Shown here one piece after another: positions 42,569 to 52,857 of a stretch of 64,000 bases of DNA. A program made the position numbers and the translations under genes. Position 1 is the first letter of the stretch; each line of letters begins with the position of its first letter. The notes below the pieces were generated by a model that worked only from the letters and a program-made list of their open reading frames with translations, was not told the DNA's origin and searched no databases. The DNA comes from Gari tellinella. Taxonomy: Eukaryota > Mollusca > Bivalvia > Cardiida > Psammobiidae. The stretch covers positions 48,156,999 through 48,220,998 of the forward strand of contig OV277863.1 of NCBI GenBank assembly GCA_922989275.2, written 5' to 3'.

Positions 42569-43678
42569 GATCAGGGAATAGCTACTGATCCCAGCAAGAT
42601 CTCGGCAATTCTAAACTGGCCAAAGCCAAAGAATGTTTCAGAAATTAGGCAGTTTCTAGGTTTAGCCTCATATTATAGACGGTTTATTAAAAACTTTGCT
42701 GAATTAGCTTCACCATTGAACAAGCTGTTACAAAAGAAAGAAAATTTTGTTTGGTCAGAACGATGTAATCAGGCATTTGAAACCTTAAGAAATTGTTTAG
42801 TCTCGTCTCCTGTGTTGGCATATCCAACTACACAGGACAACTTTATACTTGACACAGATGCGAGCAATGATTCTATTGGAGCTGTACTTTCACAAGTGCA
42901 ACATGGAGTGGAAAGGGTGATAAGTTATGGGAGTCGAAGCCTTTCAAAGGCAGAGAAGAATTATTCAACAAGGAAGGAACTTCTTGCTGTAGTCTATTTC
43001 ATGAAAAAATTCCGCCCATACTTGCTTGGCAGGCAATTCAATGTTCGCACAGATCATGGTGCTCTGAAATGGTTGTGGGGATTTAAAGATCCAGACGGTC
43101 AGGTAGCAAGATGGCAGACTCAGCTCGCAGAGTACTGTTTTGAGATTGAGCACAGGCCTGGCCGTGTACATGCCAATGCGGATGCTCTTTCCAGAATTCC
43201 AAATCAAAGTGGACAAGAAACAGTGTCTGTTTCAGTTACATCCTGTTTAACCAGTTCGAATTGGACGGATACTATTTCTTCAGAAGAGATGTCAGTTAGA
43301 CAAAAACAGGATGATGTGCTAAGCCGTCTTATGGCCAAGGTTCTTGGAGAAGTTTCGATTTCTGAGAGTGAAACAACTCAGGTGAATCTTAAACGTTGGA
43401 GAAAGCAAATGTCGCTCTTAGAGGTTGAAAAGGGTATCCTGTATCGGAAGGACGGGTTATCCAGGCAAGTAGTGCTGCCTCTATCGTTGCAGAAGTTTGT
43501 TTTGCACAATATTCATGGAGACTTCTCCGGTGGACACTTGGGTGTTACCAAGACTGCTGCAAAAATATCAGACAGGTTTTACTGGATTGATTGGAGACAG
43601 GATGTGGAAAAGTTTTGCAGGGAATGCGAGACATGTGAAGAAGGAGGACTCCTTGCAAGCCAGCTCGGGCACCCCTGA
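42569..43678 (+). pseudogene. Ty3/Gypsy pol: RT connection, RNase H and integrase N-terminus
   Basis: Same frame as the RT part. [20 protein letters not shown] is the conserved post-RT segment. RNase H residues are visible in [44 protein letters not shown] and [10 protein letters not shown] His-rich integrase zinc finger follows ([17 protein letters not shown] ... CRECETC). A one-base deletion near 43640, after CETC, throws the frame, which then stops at 43676-43678. Confidence 0.9.
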
Positions 43679-44934
43679 TGTCAACACAAGCATCAGGTCC
43701 ATTGGATATTGTGGCTATGGATATTTTGGGTCCATTGCCAGAGTCCTATTCTGGCAACAAGTACATATTAGTAGTGTCAGACTTGTTTACCAAATGGACA
43801 GAGGCTTATGCACTTAGGAATCACAAGGCCAAAACAGTTGCGAAAAAGGTGGTTGAAGAATTTGTGTGTCGATTTGGATCACCTTCGAAGATATTGACAG
43901 ACCAGGGGAGGGATTTCGAGTCCAAGCTTTTCAAAGAGATGTGCAATCTGCTGGATATTGAAAAAATAAGAACCACACCATACCATCCACAGTGTGATGG
44001 GCAGGTTGAACGGTTCAACAGGACACTACTGGATATGCTAAGTAAGCATGTAGACAAAGACCAGAGGGATTGGGATACTCATATTCCACACCTCATGATG
44101 GCCTACAGATCCAGTAAAAATGAGTCGACACAATATAGTCCAGCTTTTCTTATGCTAGGACATGAACTGAAGTTACCTGTGGACATCATATTAGAAAATC
44201 AGCCACTGTTTACTGATAGGAATCAGTATGTCGAACAATTTTCAAAAGGGTTGCAATCGGCCATCCAGTTGACAAGGGAAAACTTAATAAGGGCACACAA
44301 CAAGCAAAAGGAAGGATATGATGAGAAAGTCCATGGAAGGCCTTATGAGGTAGGAGAGGAAGTTTGGTTACATGAGCCTGCAGTAAAACCAGGACTTTCT
44401 AAGAAACTCCATTCGCCATGGTCTGGCCCTTTTGTTGTCCTAAAAAGGATCAATAGTGTCAATTACAGGATTCGAAAGGTAGGCACCCGGCTCAAGAAGG
44501 TGGTTCACTTCAATCGATTGAAGCCGCACCATGGTGGGAAAACTTGTGATCGAGCAAATCACAGTGCAGCTGATTATAATGCTAGGGTTCCGAGTGGTGA
44601 GTCGCATGTTGCAGCTCCCGCTCCAGCCCGTATAGACTTCACAGGGACAAAATACTTCAGTGGTGAGTCGCATGTTGCAGCTCCCGCTCCTACAGAAATG
44701 GCGAACGAGGAAGATAGCGTCGAGAGCGACTGGGAGGAAGTTAGTGTGGGTCACGGATCTGATGGGGAAGAATCGGACCACAAAGAGGCTGAGGAAGAGG
44801 AACCAGAGGAGATTGTTTCCGAAGCTGAAATGGACGAAGTCGCTTATGGTTCAGGCGAGAGAGGGAGAGCCCGGAGAGAAGTCAGACCTCCAGTGTGGAT
44901 GAAGGATTATACAGTGATGGACGATTCAGATTAA
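43640..44934 (+). pseudogene. Ty3/Gypsy pol: integrase core, GPF module and acidic tail
   Basis: Read in the frame after the deletion, upstream of the ATG at 43678. The catalytic triad is in DIVAMDILGPLP, LTDQGRDFESKLF and GQVERFNRTLLDML, with 35 residues between the second Asp and the Glu. The C-terminal module has WSGPFVVLKRINSVNYRI and KKVVHFNRLKPHH. The tail holds a duplicated SGESHVAAPAP segment (about 44590-44700) and a very acidic stretch before a stop at 44932-44934. It keeps all integrase residues but would not be translated as part of pol without frame correction. Confidence 0.9.
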
Positions 44935-45148
44935 GCTGTCCTTATTGAAACGTTATGACGGTTATGTGTATTATATATTCTTGCAACTTGGGAATTAATG
45001 ACCCTTAGCCAACAGTATCTAGTTAAATAATTTGTTATCTATTTGGGTTGTTTTATATTTTTTTTGGTTCTTGAAGATGTTACATAGTTGTTGAATGGAT
45101 GATTGATGAATGTTATAAGTATGAGTGAAGACCGGGGGCGTGTCTTTA

Positions 45149-45164
45149 AGAAAGGGGGGAGTAG
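45149..45164 (+). other. Polypurine tract
   Basis: AGAAAGGGGGGAGTAG lies directly before the 3' LTR and primes plus-strand synthesis in such elements. Confidence 0.8.
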
Positions 45165-45372
45165 TGTGACGGACGTAAGTATGTGATAGAGTGAGGGGGC
45201 GAATCGGTATGAATATGACGTTTATGACGTATGCATGATTGGAAGAGAGGGCGCGCGTGAGCGTTGTTGTGTGAGTTGAATGGTGACAGTTGGGTGTGCA
45301 AACTAAAGGAAATAAAACGAGTAAATTGTGATTGGAGTTGTTGCTAACTTACTCAGATTGGACCACGTTACA
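45165..45372 (+). repeat. 3' LTR of the Ty3/Gypsy element
   Basis: 208 bp, otherwise identical by eye to the 5' LTR apart from the 9-bp deletion around GTGAGTTGAATGG. Confidence 0.93.
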
Positions 45373-45402
45373 ATAGTAAAAAAAAAAGTGAAAAAATGTA
45401 CG

Positions 45403-45480
45403 AGTATTGCATGGGATTCGAACCAATGACTGTACGGAAAAATAATCTATAGTCATCTTCCTTACCACTTGCGCTAAATA
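45403..45480 (-). other. tRNA-like remnant
   Basis: On the minus strand, TTTAGCGCAAGTGGTAAGG and GGTTCGAATCCCATG resemble A and B boxes 45 bp apart. The stems are poor, so this is probably a pseudogene or SINE head. Confidence 0.3.
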
Positions 45481-45637
45481 CCTGTCGATATTTGTAGAAC
45501 CGGGCAATGCTATATTTTCTCGGTGCCGATGTGGTTACAATGTGCGTTCTCGTATAAATGATAACGAAGTGTTCCGAAGCTATATTTAGAAATGCAACAA
45601 AGTGTGTAATTATGCTAATAGAGGTCACCAACGTCAG

Positions 45638-45908
45638 GTCAATATTGTCGAAAACTACTGTGAACGAGAAAAAGTGCAAAAACATTCTTGAACACTATAT
45701 TTATGAAGAACAAACGCGGCTATTATACAGGAGAAGTCGGGAAGTTGAGGAGAGTCACCGTAGATGCCTAACTAGAGAAGAAGTGGTATGTAAGATACGA
45801 GAAAGCCATGCATTGGACCACAGGAAGGCAACCTCTCTGTATGAGTCTTTGAGATCAGCGTATTTTCCCATTGTTAGAGACACTCTAACAAAGTTATTCA
45901 AAAGTGAG
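45638..45908 (+). CDS. Ginger-like transposase, exon with zinc-binding N-terminus
   Basis: Open from 45558 through 45908, then a donor GTAAGA. The likely acceptor is ACGTCAG (ending 45637); the ATG at 45558 is an alternative start. It reads NEKKCKNILEHYIYEEQTRL and later SHALDHRKATSLYESLRSAY, ending KSE. The HALDH pair plus the CEQC at the start of the next exon gives an H-X3-H...C-X2-C zinc motif, as in the N-terminal domain of Gypsy/Ginger integrases. The exon ends in phase 0. The Ty3 insertion ends about 265 bp upstream. Confidence 0.65.
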
Positions 45909-46322
45909 GTAAGAGCTCATTCATAATGTATCAAGAGTATTAATAACATAAGCTTTACAAATAGCGTAGTACACAAGACAAACAGTGAAACAGACTATAC
46001 ATCATTATGACGTATGATCATGACGTTCCTGTTTACATATGGATTTACAGTTAAACCCGTGTCAAGCGGCGCCATTTCTTTGTTGCAGTAGATTTACTTG
46101 TTGTAACGCCTATTTAATCAATGAATTCCCTATTTGAGGCACGATTAAAGTGAATAAACGCATTGAATAGGAACTACTTCAAAGAAAATTAGCTATATCC
46201 TATGTACCATGACATGTGAAAAAATCGTGGCCTGACCCGACTCGTACCAAGGGTCTCTGGCTTACCGTATAACTAGTACACGTATATGAATTACACATAA
46301 TTCTGCTATACATTGACTAAAT

Positions 46323-46380
46323 GGTTTAAACCCTCGCCTTCCAAGCGGGATGTCTCGGGTTCGATTACCGCCCAGGTCAC
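46323..46380 (+). other. tRNA-Gly-like 3' half
   Basis: TCGCCTTCCAAGCGGGA looks like a Gly(TCC) anticodon arm and CTCGGGTTCGATTACCG like a T arm. A 5' half is not recognisable, so this is a truncated pseudogene. Confidence 0.4.
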
Positions 46381-46426
46381 TGTAGTAAGTCAAAACTACT
46401 TACATCCGACAATAGATTGAAGATAG

Positions 46427-46489
46427 GCAATGTAAACTCAGATTAGACGCCACATAATGCAGCTTCTGATCAGAGTCGACACCGTTTAC
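46427..46489. repeat. Hairpin core, degenerate
   Basis: GTAAACTCAGATTAGACGCC and a rough complement to GACACCGTTTAC. It lies in an intron of the transposase gene. Confidence 0.45.
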
Positions 46490-46733
46490 TAACTTGAATT
46501 TACATTTAAAATAAAACTCAACAAAATATATTTGTCTTGATAAGTCACTCTGGTAATCCGGTACTTTCTAGTATTTTCTTAAATATTGTTATTTAAAATT
46601 GAAAGTGTCTGTTGTGTTGTTTAATGAGTTGCTTAGTTCAAAACACTTCCAACTAATTTACACTTTTTTAATGTTGAACACTGTAAACTATCATACCTTG
46701 ATATTCTGCATCACGATATTCTACTTGATACAG

Positions 46734-47004
46734 ATCAAATGTGAGCAGTGCATGTGCGCCACTGAATTGCCAAAGACAACTCGTGCACGCCGGCCAATTC
46801 CCGCAACCTATCCGAACAGTCGCTGGCAAATCGACTTAAAGAAGATGCCCGCTTGCCGAGGATACAACTATGTTCTCAATATAGTTGACTGTTATTCGAG
46901 GCTGGGTTTTGGGAAGGCGCTGAAAGGAAAGACCGCAAAAGAGGTGGCCGAGGCAGTAATACATTTCATATACATTTACGGAGCCCCAAGGATACTGCAA
47001 TCAG
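46734..47004 (+). CDS. Ginger-like transposase, exon with first catalytic Asp
   Basis: A 271-bp exon, acceptor TTGATACAG, donor TCAG/GTAACA. It reads IKCEQCMCATELPKTTRARR, then NSRWQIDLKKMPACRGYNYV, VDCYSRLGFGKALKGKTAKE and YIYGAPRILQS. This is the first half of an integrase core (rve fold): the Asp in WQIDL is the first catalytic residue, and the GAP..LQSD block ends at the exon boundary. It leaves one base of an Asp codon finished by the exon at 49017. The ATG at 46599 is intronic. Confidence 0.85.
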
Positions 47005-47254
47005 GTAACATTCCCCCGTTTATTGTTTTTGCAATTCATAATAGAGAATATACATCTAAGACAGAAAATACATGTACATGTATAAGTGAACCTTCAATGA
47101 ATCACGTGTGACTCCGCATTAACATTTTGGACATCTTTGCGATTGTCAGCTAATTGGGCCGACTTCGTTTTATAGTATAACATCACTATCTCGATTCGAA
47201 CACAGGGTACAATCACTGCAGCACATGATTCTAGAGTTAATATACGGCCAGGAA

Positions 47255-47370
47255 TAAGCTCAAACCTCACCGATAAAATGCTTGAGAACGTTATCCGGCT
47301 CAAATCAAACACCTAACAATATTGGACACAGTCCATTTGCATTTCAAGCGTTTGATTTGAGCAGAAAGCT
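47255..47370. repeat. Palindrome, family F, copy 4
   Basis: ATAAAATGCTTGAGAACG and TTTCAAGCGTTTGATTTGAG lie in an inverted arrangement with mismatches, within the transposase intron. Confidence 0.45.
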
Positions 47371-47441
47371 TAAATAAGACCTATCAAAAGCTCAACAAAT
47401 ATCTCAGGCCCATGCCAAGCTGTATAAGCTTCGACAATGTA

Positions 47442-48995
47442 TTAACCCCTTCACTGTTATGACGTCGTCGATTTTAAACGAGAGCACCGCAAACGGGTGC
47501 TGGACGCTCGACTTTCATATACTTGAGACGGCTATATTTTTCAAACTTAAAGAATGTGTATGGGTGTTTAATGCCCTATTGATCATAGAAGTTTGTAAGC
47601 AACAACAACTTAAACATACTTGGACAGTCTACATTCCACTTAAAGTAAACTATTAGTCAAAAGAAGGACAATATCTTTGCCTGCTTTACCTGCCTTGTTG
47701 TAATGCGTTGCCCTTTTGAAACTAGACAAGTATTCAAATATATTGGAAGTTTGAAATTAATAACTTTCTACGGTTACTGAATAATTTCAAATACAAATTC
47801 TTAGTCAAACAAGGGCAATAACTCTGCAATGACAAATCTCATGGTTATCTGCTGTGTTGAAAGGTGATGCCCTTTTGAAACTGAACAAGCATTAAAAGTT
47901 TCAAGTTAATACCTATTGTAATTATTGAGAAATTTCAATTTACAAGTTTTATGTAAATAAAAACAAGGGCAATAACTCTGGAATGGCAAATCCCCGGTCA
48001 CCTTTCTAGATTGAATGAGTTGCCCTTTTGTTATAACACAAGTATTTAAAGTTTCAAGTTAAAACCTTTGACAGTTATTAAGATATTTCAATTTACAAGT
48101 TTTAAGTAAATATATCAAGGGCAATTACTCTGGAATCACAAATCACAGAGTAACCTACCTTGTTGTAATGAGTTGCCCTTTTGTTAACACAAGTATTTAA
48201 AGTTTCAAGTTAATATCTTTCATAGTTATTTAGATATGTTAATTTACAATTTTTAAGTAAATAAAATAGGGGCAATAACTCTGAAATGACAAATCCCTGG
48301 ATTACCTGCCTTGTTGTAATGAGTTGCCCTTTTGATACTAAACAAGAATTCAAAGTTTCAAATGGATACCTTTGATAGTTATTGAGATATGTTAATTTAT
48401 AATTTTCAAGTAAATAAAACAGGGCAATAACTCTGGAATGGCAAATCCTAGGATTACCTGCCTTGTTGTAATGAGTTGCTCTTTTGATACTTAGTAACTA
48501 TTCAAAGTTTCAAAATGGATACCCCTGATAGTTATTGAGATATGTTAATTTATAATTTTTAAGTAAATAAAACAAGGGCAATAACTCTGAAATGACAAAT
48601 CCCAGGGTTACCTGTCTTGTTGTAATGAGTTGCCCTTTTAATACTGAACAACTATTCCAAGTTTCAAATGGATACCTTTGATAGTTATTGATAAATGGAC
48701 TCTTACAAAAACCTTAAACAAAAAACTTAACCGACGCAGACGCTGACGCAGACGCAGACGCTGACGCAGACGACAGGGTGACGACAATAGCTCGACTTTT
48801 TGAAAAAGTCGAGCTAAAAATTGCCGTCTGCTTTTATTAACAAATTTTATTGTTTATGCATATTCACTTAAAAATATTGAAATGAATTATAAACAGTTTG
48901 GATCCTGACCAGACGCCCTATTATGTGTCGTCTGATCAGGATCCAAACTGTTTGCAAATAACCCCTGTACTCTGGGTTCGGCAGTGAAAAGCTTA
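47442..48995. mobile_element. J-family MITE split by tandem-core element P2
   Basis: The left end TTAACCCCTTCACTGTTATG (47442) and the right part TTGCCGTCTGCTTTTATTAA (48821), core 48890-48955 and GGCAGTGAAAAGCTTA belong to one J element, interrupted at about 47477-48820. Its right end lies 21 bp before the exon at 49017. Confidence 0.6.
47477..48820. mobile_element. Tandem-core (pearl/Helentron-like) element P2
   Basis: It starts AACGAGAGCACCGCAAACGG with subterminal GACGCTCGACTT, which is inverted in the right hairpin GCTCGACTTTTTGAAAAAGTCGAGC followed by TAAAA (hairpin arms of ten bases). Six monomers of about 150-157 bp carry GGGCAATAACTCTG at 47811, 47967, 48117, 48267, 48421 and 48575, then a (GACGCA)n/(GACGCT)n stretch at 48733-48775. 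The short ORFs are not genes. Confidence 0.7.
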
Positions 48996-49016
48996 CGACT
49001 AATTCATGGATTTCAG

Positions 49017-49309
49017 ACAACGGTCGAGAGTTCACGAATTCCGACTTGGAGAAGGTGACCAAAGAGTTTGAAAGCATACAGATGCACGGGCGGTCTTATC
49101 ACCCCCAATCTCAGGGCAGAGTGGAGCGATTCAACCGAACGATGACAGACTACTTTCGCCGGACGATGGTTGACGACACTAACTGGGTTTCATCATTGGA
49201 CCGTTTCTATTATTACTACAACAACAGAGTCCACAAAGCCACTCGCCCACAGACACCATACCAACTATTCTTCAGGAGGCCGAACTTTGCCTCACCATTA
49301 AACGATCAG
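49017..49309 (+). CDS. Ginger-like transposase, exon with second Asp and Glu of D,D35E
   Basis: A 293-bp exon, acceptor GGATTTCAG, donor CAG/GTAAAG. Two bases complete the Asp codon, giving SDNGREFTNSDLEKV; HGRSYHPQSQGRVERFNRTM supplies the Glu, exactly 35 residues after that Asp. It continues TNWVSSLDRFYYYYNNRVHK and TPYQLFFRRPNF, typical of the integrase C-terminal helix region. HGR..HPQSQG.VER is characteristic of the cellular/Ginger integrase group. It ends in phase 0. Confidence 0.88.
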
Positions 49310-49519
49310 GTAAAGCTTGTCACTTACTCTCGTACTCTAATGTACTTTTTACGAAAGAAAAGATACTGTCATATACACATGTCATTAGACAATGTCCTAC
49401 ACAATTACTTCTCAGTTGTCAACTGGTTCTGTGTTTGCCTCTAGCTATGATAATGTTAACAATGATAAAAATGGTTATACAATGGTAACGATAATACAAT
49501 GAATACGACCACGGTGATG

Positions 49520-49925
49520 GTGTTAGTCCTCATGATGATGATGATGCTGACGATCATTATGATGTCACTAATAGTGTTGCATCCCCAGCTAAGTCCTTCG
49601 GATGAGACTTTATAAACATAGGTTTTGATGTATCAGTGCTTTAAACTGAGCATCCCAAAGAAACAGAGAATTCTAGCAATGGTATGAATAGGGCTCCCGC
49701 CCGCGTTTTCTGTTTCCATTTTCCTCTCTCTGGGGCGTCCAATTAGCCGAAGTATAACGAAAACGAACAAACATAAGGAACTTGGAGTCTACCACGATGA
49801 AGGTGTATTTATTTTTGATGATGATGATAATGCTTTTGATAAGTGTGAGATTATTATTCATGTTGTATGTGTTGTTTATGATGATGATGATGATGACGCG
49901 GATGATGATGCTAATGACGAATATT
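49520..49925. repeat. ATG/GAT microsatellites in intron
   Basis: Short (ATG)n/(GAT)n runs occur at about 49531-49555, 49818-49832 and 49880-49915. The intron is otherwise unremarkable. Confidence 0.7.
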
Positions 49926-49960
49926 AAAAACCATATGTAACATAATTTACCACACTGTAG

Positions 49961-50042
49961 GTTCCATATTCAAGTCTGTCGAAGGATGAGAGACAGTTTC
50001 TGGAGAGCGCCCACTTAGACGTGGAGGAGAATGACCATGAGG
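49961..50042 (+). CDS. Ginger-like transposase, 82-bp exon
   Basis: Acceptor CCACACTGTAG, donor GTATGC. It reads VPYSSLSKDERQFLESAHLD then VEENDHE and leaves one base, in phase with both neighbours. Acidic linker downstream of the catalytic core; no known domain. Confidence 0.75.
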
Positions 50043-50300
50043 GTATGCATACTTACCAGTCATTAACTGTCTGTACTCTTGGGTTCTGTATCAATAATTG
50101 AACGAATAGGAAATGTTGGTTTATAAAACGAATGTCTTATAACTAGTTCTCTCGAGCCTGTACACATAAGTAATAGATCTTTTCCAATCTATTGTCGTTA
50201 CAAGGAACATTAATTGCGATTGGGCAACAGCGTGGGTTATCTACGTAGACGTTATTATTTCCCATTTGACTCGTTTACGTTAAAACGGGTTTTTACACGG

Positions 50301-50365
50301 CAAACAGTTTGGAGCCAGATCAGACACCTGGTAGCCCGGATTCTGATCTGGCTCTTAAATGCTTG
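50301..50365. repeat. Hairpin core in intron
   Basis: CAAACAGTTTGGAGCCAGAT and a degraded complement, close to the A-family version of the core. Confidence 0.55.
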
Positions 50366-50485
50366 ACACTCAGATTAAAAAGAATTGTTAGAAATGACAT
50401 GTTAAACATTTTTTACAACGAGCTTCGTTTCATTTGCATACATGTATAACAACTGTTAGCATATTGTGGTGTTATTTCTTTTCAG

Positions 50486-50542
50486 TCACAGACTTGGAGA
50501 CTGAGATGTCCACAGAGATTAGCGACAGCCACAATGCTGCAG
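50486..50542 (+). CDS. Ginger-like transposase, 57-bp exon
   Basis: Acceptor TTTCTTTTCAG, donor GTGATT. It reads (V)TDLETEMSTEISDSHNAA and keeps phase 1 at both ends. Acidic, Ser/Thr-rich linker with no known domain. Confidence 0.65.
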
Positions 50543-50701
50543 GTGATTTATTTTTTATCAAAAGTACACTCGTTTTTAAACGAATTGTAGTTTTCCTGGG
50601 TATGTCATTCTTTAGAACAATATAATATATTTAAATTTGTTTAACCCTATACTCCCAAGATACGCATTTATTTATGCTTTTCGGTGGATTACTGGAAAAT
50701 A

Positions 50702-50775
50702 GCAGTGGATTATCACTTGGTAATCCACTGCAGTGGATTATCACTTGGTAATCCACTGCAGTGGATTATCACCAA
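50702..50775. repeat. 28-bp palindromic tandem repeat
   Basis: GCAGTGGATTATCACTTGGT-AATCCACT occurs twice and a half time in tandem. Each unit is itself an inverted repeat (GTGGATTA/TAATCCAC). Confidence 0.8.
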
Positions 50776-50976
50776 TCGCCGTTTTCCCCGTAGGGCTCCC
50801 CAAAAATCGTGGTCAATCGTGTCTTATCGTTATATTCCGGCAGTTACCGGTAATGTGTACGATGTAAACTTGGGGCTCAACACGGGGTAAATCATGTACA
50901 TTCGCTTTCACAATTGTCTAACAATTTCGTTTAAAAAGTGGCTAAAAAGCATAAATAAATAGAATAATTGTATTTT

Positions 50977-51110
50977 TTCAGTATAAGATCGAATTTAATC
51001 CATTTCGTGAACATCAGACTGTTATATTTTCACTCGTGGCTTCGCCACTCGTGAAATATAACGTCTAATGTTCACTCAATGGATTAAATTTCTATCTTAT
51101 ACTGAAAAAA
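50977..51110. repeat. Foldback with ~55-bp arms
   Basis: Arms TTTTTCAGTATAAGATCG ... and ... TATCTTATACTGAAAAAA pair along most of their length and meet at GTGGCTTCGCCAC (about 51035-51047). A small hairpin MITE. Confidence 0.75.
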
Positions 51111-51244
51111 ACAATTATCCTCTATTTAAACGCAGTTAATTTAGTCCTCCATTGAAGATAAATATTCAATTTCATAACATAATTTTGGTAGCTTAACGCA
51201 GACATAAAGTTATAGATCTATAGTGTAACGTAATTATGTTATAG

Positions 51245-51325
51245 ATGCTGTTGTGGTTGAAAAGGAATGTACACCAGAGGCAATGGAGGATACTTTAAAT
51301 ACTGCCGTGGAAAGAATGCCCGCAG
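51245..51325 (+). CDS. Ginger-like transposase, 81-bp exon
   Basis: Acceptor TTATGTTATAG, donor GTAAGT. It reads (D)AVVVEKECTPEAMEDTLN then TAVERMPA, phase 1 at both ends. No known domain. Confidence 0.65.
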
Positions 51326-51684
51326 GTAAGTGTCAATTACTGTAGATTGGCTGTTGTCATATAATTTCATTTGGTTTTGGTAGGTTTTTATTTTTAGAAT
51401 TTGTTACCATTACTTTCTGTTATCTTTAAACAGACAGGAACGTGTCCATTGCTACGTGTTTCCGACCACTGTCGAACAATCCATCAGTTACATATAATTA
51501 AGAATGGGTTAAAGACTGGGTCCAGACGATAACTTCCAGTTTCTGTTAGGTGGTTTTCCATCTAACCAATGTCACAGTTACCATTGTTTCTACAGTTTAA
51601 AAGCTGTATATCACCAGAATTACCTAGCATGTGACGGTGCGATGTAGGTAAAACGAAACCATAATAAAACTGCATTATTTTCAG

Positions 51685-51776
51685 ATGCCTCCCCAGTGAA
51701 TGACCAGCATAATTGGTCAACTATGTCGATACCAATGCCGACCCTGTCAGAACAGAGAGGTCCATCAAGTAATCCA
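51685..51776 (+). CDS. Ginger-like transposase, 92-bp exon
   Basis: Acceptor CATTATTTTCAG, donor GTGAGT. It reads (D)ASPVNDQHNWSTMSIPMP then TLSEQRGPSSNP and changes phase from 1 to 0. No known domain. Confidence 0.65.
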
Positions 51777-52009
51777 GTGAGTTTTAATCTTAATTATCTT
51801 TTGTCAGTTAGTCATTATTAAAGATACTGAAATCAAATATTTGCCTGAAAATGTTTATTTTGTGTGAAAAGATGCCAGGTGCCTACATTAGGCTTACATG
51901 TAAATGTTAATTAAGGAAAATTATTTACATTTTAAATACACGGGAATATAAATCGAGACCATGTGGACATAAGTCACCAAAATACACCTCTTAGTTCGAC
52001 ATATAAACT

Positions 52010-52100
52010 GCATTAATACATGGTTGGTCAAGACGAACATAACCATATTTCAAAGTTAAAAATTGGCTTAATCACGATATATCGAAGGTCGACTGTACAA
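52010..52100. repeat. pogo-type MITE fragment
   Basis: CATATTTCAAAGTTAAAAAT and ATATATCGAAGGTCGACTG are family E parts with the middle lost. Confidence 0.5.
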
Positions 52101-52166
52101 GTTTTTAACGTTATATCTAACGTGACGCTTTTACGTGGATTTGACGTCATAGATGTATTTTTACAG

Positions 52167-52253
52167 ATGTGTCATGTTAACGAAGGAGAATCTCCTTTTC
52201 CCAACGGACCTGTATTTGACCCTGAGGCCGAGCCTGTAGAACACGAGTTTTCG
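52167..52253 (+). CDS. Ginger-like transposase, 87-bp exon
   Basis: Acceptor TGTATTTTTACAG, donor GTAAGG. It reads MCHVNEGESPFPNGPVFDPE then AEPVEHEFS, phase 0 at both ends. Acidic linker, no known domain. Confidence 0.65.
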
Positions 52254-52857
52254 GTAAGGCATTAAGTACATGATATCCAAGATACTAAAAGTTAATATTT
52301 CTGAGTGAAATGATTTATACACTTTCAAATGTTTTATGAATCCCCTGCCAGTAAATAGCGTGTGTTTTCAGTATTGCTATTATAGAACGAATTGGATAAA
52401 AAGGTACGTTGAGAGCCTTTGACGAACAACATATCGGTATATCCAACCAGTTCAAGAAATTTTATCTAAACCAAATTTGTTAGCATTGTCTAATTATGAT
52501 ATTTTGACACTTATTTCCGTTTTGAGATTTAAGTCAATGTTAGAACATGGCATCATTATGACTTCAAAATAAAATATTTGTTCATGCTACAAGCGATGTT
52601 ATCAGTCTTATTATGAGTTACGGTTAAGACAGCGAACCCTGTTTTGCGGCATTCGGCAATAGGGAAAACTGATATACACCAGTTAAAGAATGTTTGGTTG
52701 ACACGCGGTGATCCAAGTTTGTCAAACTAAACTGTAATTTTTTTAAAAATGGCGAAGTAAAACACTTTTTGATAACTTGGACTCGTAAAGTATTACTATT
52801 CCATGCACAGTGTGCTAAAGGTTTTGTTGTGCATTGTATATTTTGCATGTTTATCTG

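Larger units (their letters stand above)
40633..45372 (+). mobile_element. Ty3/Gypsy LTR retrotransposon, gag-less, recent
   Basis: A 4.74-kb element with LTRs 40633-40849 and 45165-45372 (TG...CA) and target duplication ATAG (40629-40632, 45373-45376). A tRNA-Leu-type primer binding site lies at 40852 and a polypurine tract before the 3' LTR. The order protease remnant, RT, RNase H, integrase with GPF module is that of Ty3/Gypsy (Metaviridae). There is no gag, and the protease catalytic part is absent. The LTRs differ essentially by one 9-bp indel, so insertion was recent despite the defects. It sits inside the Ginger-like element. Confidence 0.93.
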
